This document shows, in pieces, positions 1 to 12,740 of a DNA stretch of 64,000 nt. The stretch's first letter is position 1. Each line of letters begins with the position of its first letter. The notes under the pieces are model-generated. The model saw only the letters and a list, made by a program, of their open reading frames with translations, was not told where the DNA came from and searched no databases. The position numbers and the translations under genes are program-made. Origin of the DNA: Rotaria macrura (Eukaryota; Rotifera; Eurotatoria; Philodinida; Philodinidae); assembly GCA_900239685.1 (NCBI GenBank), contig OENT01000288.1, positions 62,001 through 126,000 on the forward strand. The letters are read 5' to 3'.

Positions 1-1
1 T

Positions 2-379
2 CGACAAGTCAACAATTCTGGACAGAAAACTAATCATGTACCAGTTGCTCAATCAAGTGGATGCTGTGGGGGTTCTAAGAAAACTAATCATATTACTCCA
101 CGACCTAATGTTGAACACACTCAGCCACCACCGCTAACTGCTCATGAGAAAGCACATTTACGGCTTGATCCAAATGATCCATTCTACCATCGTTACGGTC
201 GAGTCAATAAAAATCAACATCGAACGAAAAACATGTATCAACAAAAGAATGGAAAAAATAACACTCATGCATCTGTACAAAATACATATCTACAACAAAC
301 AAATCAAAAGTCTCAACATCCTGTACAAACTACAGTACCGAAAACAAAGAAACAAAGTTCCTGCTGTACAATTCTTTAG
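2..379 (+). CDS. 3' end of a gene with a CAAX-like C-terminus (partial)
   Basis: An open frame runs from the window edge to TAG at 377-379 (about 125 residues), so the 5' part lies outside. The protein is polar and rich in Gln, Asn, Lys and His, with a Cys-Cys-Gly-Gly patch near residue 21 and a Pro-Pro-Pro stretch near residue 43. It ends in Cys-Cys-Thr-Ile-Leu. The last four residues (CTIL) fit a CAAX prenylation box; Leu at the end would favour geranylgeranylation, and the preceding Cys could be palmitoylated. This suggests a membrane-anchored tail, perhaps of a small GTPase-like protein, but no catalytic domain is visible here. The family is not recognised. It converges on the phosphodiesterase exon, which lies 157 bp away on the other strand. 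Confidence 0.6.
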   Translation, partial: RQVNNSGQKTNHVPVAQSSGCCGGSKKTNHITPRPNVEHTQPPPLTAHEKAHLRLDPNDPFYHRYGRVNKNQHRTKNMYQQKNGKNNTHASVQNTYLQQTNQKSQHPVQTTVPKTKKQSSCCTIL

Positions 380-535
380 AAATTAACATTGTTTTTATTA
401 GAAAAACGTTTTTTTCTTTATTTTGAAACACAAACATATGGGCAAATTTAGATTTCTTTTATGATTCATTAAACAATATAATCATTTCCTTATTTTTTCA
501 GCATGACTGATCTAGCAATTCAAGGGCAAACATAC

Positions 536-1091
536 CTCATAAGCATCAGGAATATTGATATATTCTTTGGTTAAAGCAACATGTCCAGCAATACCTTTTC
601 CGAATGGTATGATGATTTGTTTGTCTTCAGTATGAAGCGATTGTTCAAGTGTTGACCCATCGGTGACATCGAATAATTTCGAAATGAGATATCGAGCATC
701 GTGAGGACCACGCGCTAGAAATAAACTTCCACGATCTGAATTCGTTAATATTGACACGTTTATCAAGATCTTATGAGATACAACATCGACATTTAATTCA
801 TTAGCTATATCACGTATCAGTTCAAAGAACAGTTCGGTATCATTTAAATTCATGTAATCCACAACTTGTGACGACGACGGTGGTTGGTCACGACTTGAAG
901 GATTACCTTGTACAATATTGTTAAACATTTCATGTGTTAGTGACGTACGAGGTTTAGCCAAATAATCTTTTTGTTCTTTTATTTTTATGCACTCTTGCAA
1001 TAAATCATTTGATGCATTATCTTTGAACCATCGTTTAAGAAAATTTGGCTTTCGAGCTAAATAACGAGCAACCATTTCTTCAGACATTGCA

Positions 1092-1125
<34 letters not shown>

Positions 1126-1201
1126 GAGATTGCATTTCGGGTGTTGGATGACGTCTTTGTTGTTGTTGAGTTTCAGCAGAGTTATTTGAATTTTTATACA
1201 T
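536..1201 (-). CDS. PDE5/6/11-type cyclic nucleotide phosphodiesterase, first coding exon (partial)
   Basis: The exon encodes 222 residues from ATG at 1199-1201. Residues 10-40 are Gln-rich low complexity, including a CAA microsatellite. Next comes a short helical segment like the region before GAF-A in metazoan PDE5, PDE11 and insect Pde6 (ARYLARKPNFLKRWF). The first two-thirds of a GAF domain follow, with signature pieces DRGSLFLARGP, LISKLFDVTDGSTLE and GKGIAGHVA...INIPDAYE. GAF-A of this family is a cGMP-binding regulatory domain; the catalytic HD domain is absent. The coding sequence stops exactly at a canonical donor (GAG|GTATGT, intron from 535), so the gene should continue leftwards. 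Reading through the donor meets a stop at 512. Either the intron is long and contains the opposite-strand gene at 2-379, or the gene is truncated. Confidence 0.75.
1092..1128. repeat. CAA/TTG trinucleotide microsatellite
   Basis: About twelve TTG units on the plus strand, encoding the poly-Gln run near the start of the phosphodiesterase exon. Confidence 0.85.
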
Positions 1202-3555
1202 TTTTCGATGTGTCTATATGAGAATGAAAAAGCAAGCTGAGTTATTGACGAGAAAAACAAACGATGCTACTTGGTCAACGTTGAAAGGAAATAGGCTATG
1301 GCGGATGAAGATTTTGTCAAATGAATGAACTTATTGGATAAATCTTGAAGTGACAATGAACTGCGAAAGAATAAGATATGGGGGAAAAGAGAGAAAGAAA
1401 AAATAATAAATTTTTTCTCTATATAAAGATTCTTGGATTTTCTTTTCACATCCGACAATTAATTTCAAGCTTCATGAAACTATGAAAGAAGAATGATAGA
1501 GTGACAAATTGAAAGAGAGAAATATGGAAACGGGTAACATAAGCATCATCTATCTTTTAGTCTGAGCTTCAAGATCGATTTCCAATGAAGTAAACGTTTC
1601 CCTAGCATTTTGCTTTGACGGGATAATCCTCAACGTCACACTAAAAGCATAATAACATAAGGCAATAAAATAAAATAGGACTTCAGATGAATATGAATGG
1701 GCTCAACTTAATCTTGCTTGTTCTTGCTTGCAGCAGTAGCAACTGCAGCAGCATAAGTCAGCGACGTCTCAAAAGAATACGAACATGATTTGGTTCTATG
1801 TTTTGATCTTTCGTGTTTCGTTAAATTTATTTTCTCTGCTTAGTTATTTTTCATCTATTTAGTTGATTATTAGGTTTAGTAATTTTTGAACTTGACAAGT
1901 AAAAGAAAACTGAAAATAGATTGTATACTTTCTCTCTTACATTATTAATATATTCCAAGGTAAAATTTATTCATCGAATTTTTCATGTAATTTTAAATCA
2001 TATAGAAGAAAACTTTTCTCTATTCATCTTATAAGTTAGGGAAAACAAAAGCCTTATTACTTTCGTTGGATATTGTGGTGAAAATTATTGTGATTCAAAT
2101 CTTATTTTCACACTACAAATGAAAATAAACAACGAGAAAAGGTGGATCACGTATTTTTGCATATTCTTCTATAATACTTCTTTGATCTGAATCTCGTCCA
2201 TTGTCTCTATTTTTCATCCAATTCCAATGAAAACAAAACTGACAACTCAAGGATAATGGTGATGGCAGTTCTGTTCGAAAATCTAATATTTTGTAGTCTA
2301 TTTTTCTTAATTAATATAAATAGTGATTGAACCATAGGAAATTATTAACAAAGAAAAAAAAATATTGAAAATAAAAGAGCCAAAAAAATTCAATTACATG
2401 GAAATGACAAGTGGGTTGGCGTCAACCTTAAAACTATATTAGCTGAGAAGAAAATGCATAATTAAAAATGCGTTCTTATATCTAGAATCATAAAAATAGA
2501 ACTACCGCTTCCCGCTTCATCTTTTTCTCAACCTCCTTCTATTGGAACAGCTTCACCATGAGTATTATCTCTCTCTTGCATTGTATTCATTCATCGCATT
2601 CTTATTGTTTTTTCTCTCTGCCTTCTCTCCATTTATATATAAATATATTATCGTATACATATCTATTCACTTTTGCTATTTTAACATCCATTGTGAATTT
2701 GAAAAAATTTGATGACACGTAATAATTGTTGATAATGACTGCAATAATAACAAAATGCAAAATCCAATCTCTTTTCAGTAGTACTGACGCATATTCGAAT
2801 GATAGAAAATAATTGTGCTCTTCGGTCTTGCTCAAGCCAACACATATGACAAATGAAAATGGTTTCTTTTGTGAACACGCATTTTTCGGACGATAGAAGA
2901 GATAATAAAAACCAAGTCTTTTTCGCTATTACATCTGTTGTTTGCGTGTGCTCACATAATCTTTTTTACACTCAAGTCTTTGGATGAATTTTCTTTTTTT
3001 CCTTCTTCATCTTGTTTCCACAACGACAGAAAATTACTGTCGTTTTTCTTCTCATATCGTAGTTTCTTTCTAGTGACGTCAGTATATAGTACGATTAGTA
3101 ACTAACGCATCCACACACAGTTGATTGAGCACATGCATGCTATTCTTTTCATGTGTATTCATCACGCATCAATACGACCCTTGTTTACTGCTCGTGTTGT
3201 TTTCTTTTATTCTGTTCTAGTACGATCGACATAGAGCAAGAAAAAACGAAATGAACGGAAATGATAACACTTCACAGAATGAAACATCGACATTAACACG
3301 TTATCTTAACCTTTTGCTTTTACAACACATTAACAACAGCAACAAGAAGAGAAGGAGCAAGTTTTTCAACACAATTTCAATATACATGGATTATATTGAT
3401 GGAAAACAGAAAAAAAAGAAAGGGAACTCTAGTTTTTGAAGCGTACATTACTATTATTAATAATTCAAAAATAAGAAACAAAAAGAAACAAAATATTTCG
3501 TTATACGAAAACGAAAGAAGAAAACTAGAAAATAAACATTACACATTCAATTACA
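1202..3555. other. non-coding stretch upstream of the phosphodiesterase
   Basis: No convincing coding region. It is AT-rich with short T and A tracts and presumably holds the promoter of the minus-strand phosphodiesterase. A 62-codon plus-strand frame at 3251-3439 has no recognisable domain or clear splice partner and was not called. Confidence 0.5.
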
Positions 3556-4604
3556 TCATTGTTCACGTTCAATTTGCAATCGAGTACTTTTAATAACATG
3601 TATTCGATTAAATTCTAATACTTTGTCTAAACTTGTTCTATCACGATATTGTATACGATATGCATCTGTTTGTCCATATCGATAGCAATTGAGTATTCGA
3701 CCGAATCGTGAAAAATATTCAAGTAAATTATAATCACTAAGACGATAAGGTACATGACGTACTAATAAGTAATTATCGCATTCAGTTAATTTGTCATCAT
3801 TGTCAATAAATATGTTTAATATACGTCCGTTTAAACAAAAGGCTCGTTGTAACAATAATCGAATACTATCACTGATACTAAATAAACCTAATATATATAT
3901 TTGTCCGAAACAATTTTTATGTATCGTATAATCTTTTAAATTAGGAAAATAAAAATGAAGTTTTTCTTGATCGTTATTTAAAAAATTTCCTATATGAATA
4001 AGTCTTGTTAATGATAATAATGGTAGAATTTTCGATGAATTATTTCGTGGACAATATTCTATAGAATAGTCATTTAATTTTTGATTTGTTGCTGCTAATG
4101 CACGATGTGCATCATCTAAGCGATGAAATTCAATAAATGCATAACCACGAGATTTATATAAAACACAATTAACTACACGTCCAAAAGTCTTCGATGTATA
4201 TTCGTATAAATTATCTTCAGTTATCGAAGCATACTTGGCTATTTGTACGCAAACAAATTTTGGTCCATAGAGAGGATCACTAACTAACGATGCACTGAAG
4301 AAAAAAAAAGAAAATTAAGAATATAATCTTTTTTCTCATTCTCGAGAAGCATAGATTTTGTGTTCGTTTACTTTATTCGACAATTTTGAATGAAATGCGG
4401 TCGATCATCGAGAAAATTCGTTGCTGTGATAATCGACGAAAATAAAACATGTACATATTGATGGTTATACTGATTTCTTTTACGATAGCAACAAAGATTT
4501 TTATCATATTTTTTGCAATATTTTTCGATGTCTTGATTTTTCAATTTGGTAACATTATGTATTACGACAAGGGGATGTTTTTCAATGGCGCGTCTACTAT
4601 TCAT
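3556..4604 (-). CDS. RNA-binding protein with multiple RRM-like domains
   Basis: Two exons, 4372-4604 and 3556-4294, joined by a 77 bp intron (GTAAAC...TTCAG) in phase 2, give 323 residues with a clean stop. The central part has a clear RRM: an RNP2-like strand (FVCVQIA) about 50 residues before an RNP1-like strand (SRGYAFIEF). A C-terminal RRM-like unit begins at NYLLVRHVPYRLS and continues through a beta-alpha-beta pattern to YRIQYRDRTSLDKVLEF. The N-terminal exon (HPLVVIHNVT...QYVHVLFSS) looks like a diverged RRM lacking the aromatic RNP1 residues. RRM proteins bind single-stranded RNA; which RNA is unknown here. Domain spacing resembles the other RRM gene at 22022-23287, but the two are not close copies by eye. 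Confidence 0.8.
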
Positions 4605-7499
4605 CTCTATGTGAGGATAGTCTAATTATACCGAATAGCTACGAATTCGTTCGATGATTGAATGAGATAGACGAATCAAGGAATTATTGGCTATAAAATA
4701 ATACCGTTCTGCATTCTATTGAAAACCATATCATCTTTCTTTATATATGTATACATATAGATTGTGTTCATTCGTGCCATCTGCCGAAGAATATCCCCTT
4801 TACTATACTTTTGTAAGTAGATGTCGTGTGAATGGAGTTAAGTTCATCGATTTTCCCAAAATTGACTGCATTTGAATATTTCTCATAGTTCATCTAAGTT
4901 GAAGAAGATGATTATGTCGTTTAACTATCAAATAGTAAATGTAAACCATGTCATATAGTTACAGACTTTTCATAGATAGATTTAAGACAATAAAATAAAA
5001 ACCACCTAACATAGAAAAATGAATATGTGCTAATAATATCAAAAAGAAATTCTGTTGCATCTAAATTTCAATATCAATCTGTTGACCTATTTGAACTATC
5101 CTAAAAGTAAACAATTTGATTACACTCTATAAATCAAATCATAACATTATACGCTTAATAGTCATGCAAAAATATACTATGAGATAGTTATGAACAGTTT
5201 CCGATTAACACTGAATAGAATTCAATTATGAATACTTTGTAAAAAAGAGTAATTTCGATTCACATCCGAAACTCTTACGAATTTCTCGTGCAAATAAATA
5301 ATTTTTTCATTTAATTACACCAGCATGCTGTGATTTGCGTTGACTGAAGTGTAATCATATGTTATTCAAAACAAACACGTCTCAGAAGAGAAAATCAAAC
5401 GAGTCTATTGTTTATATGGTATGCTACAGATTATGTTAGATAAATATATACCTACATGATCTTTCATTTTCTAAATCAATGCAATCAATTTCATTCTCAT
5501 TTATACAAGCACGAAAAAGAAATATTTTTATAATATCGAATGGTAGCAAAAATCATGAGGTTCAAATAGTTCATTATGATGCACATCAGCATAATTCTAT
5601 TTTCTTATGGATGTGAATCATAATGAACTGTGAATGAGAATAAACAGTGAACTCGATACATGTCAAGTTATGTGAAAATAAGACATAAAAAACATAGCCA
5701 ATCTGAGAACAACGTTTTCCATTATCTGGAATGATCGTCATACTAAAATCTAAAAAAACTTTTTGGCTCATGAAAATTATTCAATCGATGTTCATCTATC
5801 TGGAGACATATATTTCGATGGAGCGAGGATTCATAGATAATCATGTAATACATTTGTTCTATTAGTATTTCATTCATTTGTTAAAACCTTCAGTATCACT
5901 TAAGCTGATGACTCATCGAGCATATCTATAAAAAAATTTGTTTAATGTTCACAAAAATGTAATTAACCATCATTAGACTGTTGGCTACGAGCGATTCATG
6001 AACGATGTTATCTATAACTTGTCCAAAGAAATCTTTCTTAATTTAGACGACTTCGATTGATAAATTGAAGCCATTAGATATTTATGATTATTGTTACAAT
6101 AATAAATACCAGCGATAGAAAAAAAAACCAATTATATGCACGTTCTATTTGAAAATGAATAAGACAAACTCAATTGATCTATTGAACGGATTCAATGTAA
6201 AACTTTTTCCATCTACAAACAAAAGAATCGAATAGAAAGTTTCAGAAAAATTTTTTAACAAGTATTAAATAATTGATTCGTTTGTAATGTTATTTATTGT
6301 TTTCCAATGTATTGCGACACGTTTCGATTGTATAGATTCACACATGATTAATATTATTAGGAAGGAATCATTAGGAACACTGAATAGCGTAGACAAGAAC
6401 TGCATTGTTGAATTCATAAAAATAAAACATTTCTAGTATGTGTGCTCATGCACGTTTGTTGCCGAGTGTCGGATAAGAAAACAATGTCCCTAACTGACTT
6501 ATTATCCATTTGAAAATTTTCATGACGACGGATAAGTGTTATTGAAAACGTCTACGAAAATATACTTGTCTGACAGATACGTCTACATATTGTTCTACGA
6601 TAAGTTTGAATATTCTTTTCATGATAGAAGAAATTCGTAATAGTGAAAAATGAGATCATGCAGAGTATAATTCTTTCTAGAACATCTCTTGAGGTCATTA
6701 GTGAGCAAAAATAAACCGACAGGAAGTATTACACAGCCAGATGATGTCCCAGTAGACATGATTTTTTATTTTTTTCATAAGCCTTATTTAATATGAGCAA
6801 TAGAGATATTCGATCAATCTAAGAGATTCAGTTTCTTCGAATCCCAACATAGATATTAACAGTGCACGCTCGGGAAGTATGAGTACATATTTTAAAAAGG
6901 AATATTTGAATGAAACCACGGGAACAATGACATACTTTTATTTTTAAATATCTTTTATATTGTTCAAAAATTTTTTTATTATAAAATTTTCATAATGATT
7001 TCCTTTTCTTCTATGATGATTATCTGGCAAGTCAATGAGTTGATCTCTAATATAAAGCACATCAGCTACATTTCTATTCTGATGTACATTGCAGTTTACA
7101 ATGATTGAAATCCATTTCGATATTTCAACGCATTAATGATCAATAGTCGTTTTTCTTGAAATTTACTATACCTTTATAGATGCGATAGACGATCAAGAAA
7201 TGATCTCATGATATTTTATTTTATCTTGTGTTTTATAACTATTCAATACATAGTAGTTGACTAGTTTTTTGACGTTTTCTCAAGTTATTTCGAACATATT
7301 TTTGCATTAGTATTCTCAATTTATTTTCGGAGTAAAAACAAACAATACAAGAAAAGACATCAACAACAGGAATCAGATTCACTCGAACTAATGTGTTGAT
7401 TAGGAATAGAAAAGAAAATATCAAATCAAATTTTTCCAGCATAGTTTTATTACAATAGAAAATATGTTCAAGTGTTATGTTAGACGCGTTTTTGATTTC
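4605..7499. other. non-coding stretch
   Basis: About 2.9 kb with no coding region or recognisable RNA. It is AT-rich, with several short frames but no domain signal and no splice-linked exons. Confidence 0.5.
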
Positions 7500-9301
7500 T
7501 TATAATACAGTAAATATGTATACACTTTTGAATCTTTGAATTAAGAAAATTAAATAATCAACCAATCGATTTTTGTTGCCTATTTTCAATGGATATTTAA
7601 ATGTCGAGTCAAGATTATAGAAAATTCCATTGAAACCTTTAATTGTTAGCCAATGATCGCCATTTAAATTAATCAATAGACCAAAATAAGTGTCCCACGG
7701 GAGATTTTGAAGTGGTTCACCATTATAAAAATTGATTTGCAGTACACGATGTCCCTGTTGACTAATAGCTTCGATTAATACACGTAGATCATAATCGCCT
7801 AGCCATTGTTCTCCATAATCATTATTTGCATGTCTTTTGTCAAATTGCCGTACAAGGTTATCAAGATATTGATGTGTGAATAAATGTGGCTTTTGAAATA
7901 AATTATTTAATGAATGAAGACCACACCGAAGATATTTTTGTCGTTCATGATAAATATGCTAAAAAAATAGATAAATTTAATTTTCTTTTCATTTCTACTA
8001 TTGATTAAACACTGCTTATGACTGTAGTAGCTAAACTATAGTGTTTCGTTTTATGAACAGAGGTTCTCTTTCTCGTTTCTTTCATAGATGATCAGATGAA
8101 AACTTGTTACATTTTATACACCAAAGTATCGAACATTCTACAATCGAATAGAAAATAATTATGTTTCACAACTCTCACTCCGTAATGAACAGCTTCTATA
8201 GGTTGCTGTTGAGATCGTTGATGGCATAGAGATTGTTGAAACTGTTGATTATGTTGTCCTGCTTGGCTGTTCTTTCTCGCTGATTCGTCTGCATCACCAT
8301 AACGCTCCAAAAGTTGGGCATAATAAAGATCATCCTCTTCTTCTGCACATGAATTCCGATTGTTTTTAACGTCAACATTTTTCACATCTTTAATGAAGAA
8401 AGTTTTTAGTGCAATCTTCATCGTAAATAAAAACATTGACCGTAGGAGTGGAGCCAGAAAAAAAATCCTAGGGGGAACTCAAACACTTGTAGAGGGAGCT
8501 CAGCTACCCCTATCCGACCCCTGAGATTTCGCCACTAATTGACCGGCATTTGTTTTAGATTGTGGACTACTGAGCACTCTTCATGGATTCTAACGATGAA
8601 AAAATCTTCACTAAATTATTCAGCTACGTAATTCGTTCGAAGTTCACCTTCAGTTCTATTCGTACCTTCGCTACGATCAACGATGGCCATCGAATATCAA
8701 GAAGGTGAGGGTTACCTCTCAATCTGTGAGGGATTCCGATTTTGATTTTCGTTTACACCTCTGATTGCGCAACTTCTAGACAATCGTTGATATTGTATAT
8801 ATCAAAACAAAACTATATATTACTACAGAATCATTGTCGCAGAGTTTATGGAAGATTGACAAAATGAATACAACGGTTGACTCAAGTATTTCACAGTAGA
8901 AGACGTTTATTGCAAGAAAAATTTTACTGACGAATATCTTACTTGAATTTTCGCTTAGTTTTGGTTTTAACTTGTCTTTTTCGATTTTTTCATTTGAGTT
9001 TTGATTTGATATAGTCTTGAAATCTTTCCCATTATAGTAATCATCTAAAATATTCTATTCAAAAACTAATTAGAAAACTTGAAGATGTGCTGCACTATTT
9101 TATGTTACCTGAAGATTCCAATTATATACATCAAGAAATTGAATGCAATCTTCAAAATTCAATCCTGTTATATTCTAAAAAAAAAATTACCAAATCATTC
9201 CCTTATTTTTAGTATTATAAAAACAAATCGCTTACATGGAAATGATTAACAATACTATCCTTTGATTGCACAGAAGTTGAATCATGCGAGGAAGTTGCCA
9301 T
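7500..9301 (-). CDS. UBA-like plus Josephin-domain deubiquitinase
   Basis: Five exons join in phase: 9236-9301, 9109-9174, 8943-9054, 8179-8387, 7500-7958, for 303 residues with a stop at 7500-7502. Residues about 18-50 form a UBA-like helical unit with the signature ITGLN...FLDVYNWNLQNIL, as in FAF1/UBXN-type ubiquitin-binding domains. A polar Gln-rich linker follows. From about residue 151 there is a Josephin domain: YHERQ, then a catalytic Cys in LRCGLHSLNNLFQ, LGDYDLRVLIEAI, the catalytic His in GDHWLTI, and YNLDS with the third catalytic-site residue. Josephin domains are cysteine proteases that remove ubiquitin; all three site residues are present. The last 552 bp intron is phase 1 on both sides, which supports one gene, but two separate genes remain possible without transcripts. 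Confidence 0.75.
8444..8560. repeat. GC-richer island inside an intron
   Basis: About 115 bp within the fourth intron of the UBA-Josephin gene is visibly richer in G and C than its surroundings and carries runs of Cs and Gs. It looks like the remnant of an inserted repeat. No second copy was seen in this window. Confidence 0.3.
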
Positions 9302-11654
9302 ATTTCTTTTTTGAATTGTTCGTTGATTTCTTTTACCACCAAGCTTCGGTAAATAAATAACAAGTGAGAGAAAATAATGAATCAAGAAAAGCATTCAGAT
9401 AAGAAGTAGAACACTCATTTTCTTTTCATTCCGTCTGTCTTACTTTTGTATTTATTACTCACGAGAGCATTCTAACTGCAAAAGAACGCAAAGAAAATAT
9501 TTTTGCTACAGCATGCATTAGAAAAAAAAGAATTTTATTCGTCGATTTTTAATATTTGTTCATCTGTTGTCTCATATGGTAGAATCGCACTAGTGCACAG
9601 AGTACAAATATCTGGCAAAAAAAATAATAAAAAGCGTAATGAAAATATCAAGAGTGCTCAATTATGCAATTCATTATTTTTCAGCCGCCGAATTTGAATT
9701 CCATTTTCTTCTACTAATCCAATAACTCATACGAGAATAAAAATCTCAATGTAAAATAAAACCACTAAACAATATTCTCAGTTTTCATCATACTCGAATA
9801 GTGTCAAGCTGTTGTCGTTATTCTGAAAACTTCTCAGATAAGTGAATCGCAGTATGTTATAAACTTCGACATTTTCTTATGTTCTACCAACGAATGATAT
9901 GAAACAAGCACGAAAATCGTCAGCTGAAGAAATACTTTTATCAGACTATGTCAATATTGCAAATTATGACAAAAACATAGTTACGGTCAGTTCATTTCAG
10001 ATATAACACTATGAGAGAAAGTCAATAGATATTCAATCACTTTCTCATGAAACCGTTGTGTCTTCTGTGTGCATCGAAACCAAATATGAAAATATCCAGG
10101 AAAAGAACTTGGCTCTTACTAGCTTGATTACTTTCAAAACATAGTAGTTAAACAGAAATTTTTACATGAATGTAAGGTGAAACTAGTGTCATTTTCAAAT
10201 ATTGAACCATACTTTTTACTACGTACAATAGAACCTAGTTTCATCGTCAAATCTAGAGTCGAAATTTCAACATCAGTTTTTTAAATCTACTTGAGAGGTA
10301 GTATCATAGTACTGAGAGGAAAACTTCTGTCGATGTGAATTATTTCTGTCATAATCAATTAATGATCTGAACTCTAGCTCAAGAGATTCTCACCGCTCGA
10401 CTCAATCTAAATATGACAGATAGTGTCAACGCTAAAACTATTAAATACTTACTGGGACGGTCTTTTCACATTTTTAGAAAACAAGAATTTTCTTCTTTTA
10501 ACTAATGGAAGATTTTCAGATTTCTCATTTTCCAAATGACTATGATCAATAATTAAAATAGACGAGACAAATGACTATAATCGATCAAATTAGATATGAA
10601 CGTGAATCTCTAAGTTATAGTTCATTTTTAAAATCGATTTAAATTATGTTAAGAAAATCGCGAAGTAAACATTTTATCCATACTTTTCAATCACACTTAT
10701 ATCTCAACATAACAGACTATTCACTAATTAGTAATTACTAAATAAAGCCTCTATTTTACATTTTTATGTATGATTCGAATACTCTCGAGCAGTCGAATGG
10801 ATTTCGGTTACTATTTGCTTTAGGTAAATTTTTCTCAATTAATTGCGAACAAATATTATACTGGAAGGATATGAAATACAGTTGAAAATCTTTCCAATAT
10901 GAGAGAAACAACTTAAAACAAATATCGAATGGCGCCTACTTGTGGGCTTCGGTTAGACTCAATTGAAAGCGAATAGAATGTGCCATTAGATCTATACATT
11001 GGATTTGTACTACAATGTTACGAACACTCTATAAATTTGAGTTTGTAGATAATCGTTTTTGATTCAGCAAATAGAAATGCTTACTCATATTGTAAAATGA
11101 TCTTGGCTTTTAAATCAGCACGGTCGATGTGAGTAATATTGCCAAATAAACTTGTACAAGATTACATTCTTGGGATTCACGCCTTCATAAATATTTGTTT
11201 TGAAACAAAATTTATTTGATAAAATGGCACATGCTCAATATTATTACTTTTGTACAATATAGAATACCTCGCACAAGAACGAAGCAAAAGAAAACCATTC
11301 CGAAAAAATCCGATCGATTGTAAAATGTACAAGAATAATCTTTAAGACAAGAGATTATTAAAAGGAAAGAAAAAATTTTATCATTCTGAACTGTTGTGCA
11401 AATCAGTGTTGGCGAACAAAAATCGAATTAATCAACAATACATGACGTTCCTCATTCAACTAAAAACATCGGTATCCAGCCTACAAATATATGTAATGAA
11501 TATTATTTTGAATGGCTTTACTGGCTTTCGAAGTTGGATCTGATGAATCCGTTCCTTTGTTCAAGTTTTTGAGAAGAGTAAAATAGAAACTTGTGTAAAC
11601 CTTAGAAAAGTAAACGTTTTATTCGACAAAAAATGACATCTTTCAAGTCTTTTT
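9302..11654. other. non-coding stretch
   Basis: AT-rich, with no supported gene. It includes the presumed promoter of the UBA-Josephin gene next to 9301. Confidence 0.5.
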
Positions 11655-12228
11655 GTGTACTCAAAAAGTGAGTACACTCTAGAATCTGTCAGTGTCTCCC
11701 GCCGTCCGTTAACACGATAACTCTTCATAGATACATTCGATTGAACTGAAATTTTGTGCACAGAATTGTCTCATGAATATCTCGGTCGAATTCGAAGATG
11801 AGAAGGATCCGGCAAGAAATGGTTGAGTTATCGAAAAAATTGTCATTTTTCACCAAGCAATCCCTGAGGTGGGGTACAGAGATTTTTTCAAAAAAAAAAT
11901 TTTTTTTCTCAGAATTATCCACAACGTATATAAATGGACTCATCTTTAACGTTGATTCCGAATTCGATATTAGTTTTGAACCGAATCTCAGCTTTCTAAA
12001 AGAACATCGCCTGAAAAAAGGTCTCAAAATGAACAAAAACTGCATCCCGAAACTAAATTGCCTAGATATGTCTCAGATGATCAGTAGTTTTGGAGTTTCC
12101 CAAAAAAGGTTTACCAAGATACTTCATCCGTGCACACATTCTAGAATGACGGATTTGTCTCATTCACTTTTTGAAGTACACATAACTCTCGTACTTAAGT
12201 CCAAAGTTTTCACATTTATTTTTTTAAT
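11655..12228 (+). repeat. dispersed repeat A, copy 1
   Basis: About 570 bp, matching copy 2 at 24599-25168 at roughly nine bases in ten by eye. The left end has a perfect 8 bp inverted repeat (TGTACTCA / TGAGTACA, five-base loop). The right part has a related motif (CACTTTTTGAAGTACAC) in inverted sense, so the element has imperfect terminal inverted repeats. It also carries a segment (TGCACAGAATTGTCTCATGA, then CGTCCGTTAACACG) of a style common in dispersed invertebrate repeats. Both strands contain long open frames, about 149 codons on plus and 106 on minus, but no protein domain is recognised. It is probably a non-autonomous element. Confidence 0.75.
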
Positions 12229-12740
12229 ATTCTCTATTAGACTTTAGTCGTACTACGACACTACCCTAAGGATATACTTTATCGTGATCAAAAAAACATT
12301 ACACTCTATTGAATGAACGTACACAGAATGAAAAAGTGTTTTACTCGGATTTCAGGGTGCTGTCACCTAATTATTAACGTACTTACCGTACACATTTCGA
12401 TACATCATACGATAATAGTGACTATCGTATAGATTTAAACAATATGCTATCGAATGTCATGCAACTAAGACATTGTTTTTTTGTTAGAATAGATTTATGC
12501 TTTGTTCAATGAATGACACTTCATCGATGAAGAGACAATGAAATGATTTGTGATGTTTTATTATTCGATGTATGATAGTGGCATACTTTACTAGAGATTA
12601 TTTGTGTATTGTTTTTTATTGTTTCTTTTCAAGAAATATACTATTTACTTTGATATAACAAAGAACTGGACACATATCAAACCAGAATAAATTTTAGATG
12701 ATATTTTGTATGCATAGCATACACTGAACAATTTTCATCT
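12229..12740. other. non-coding stretch
   Basis: AT-rich sequence between repeat A copy 1 and the coding relic; nothing recognised. Confidence 0.45.

Noticed and set aside
3251..3439. 62-codon plus-strand frame
   Set aside because: No domain, no partner exon and a Lys/Asn-rich composition expected by chance in this sequence.
11798..12247. 149-codon frame in repeat A as a real gene
   Set aside because: The opposite strand is equally open in the same place, no domain is recognised, and copy 3 breaks the frame.
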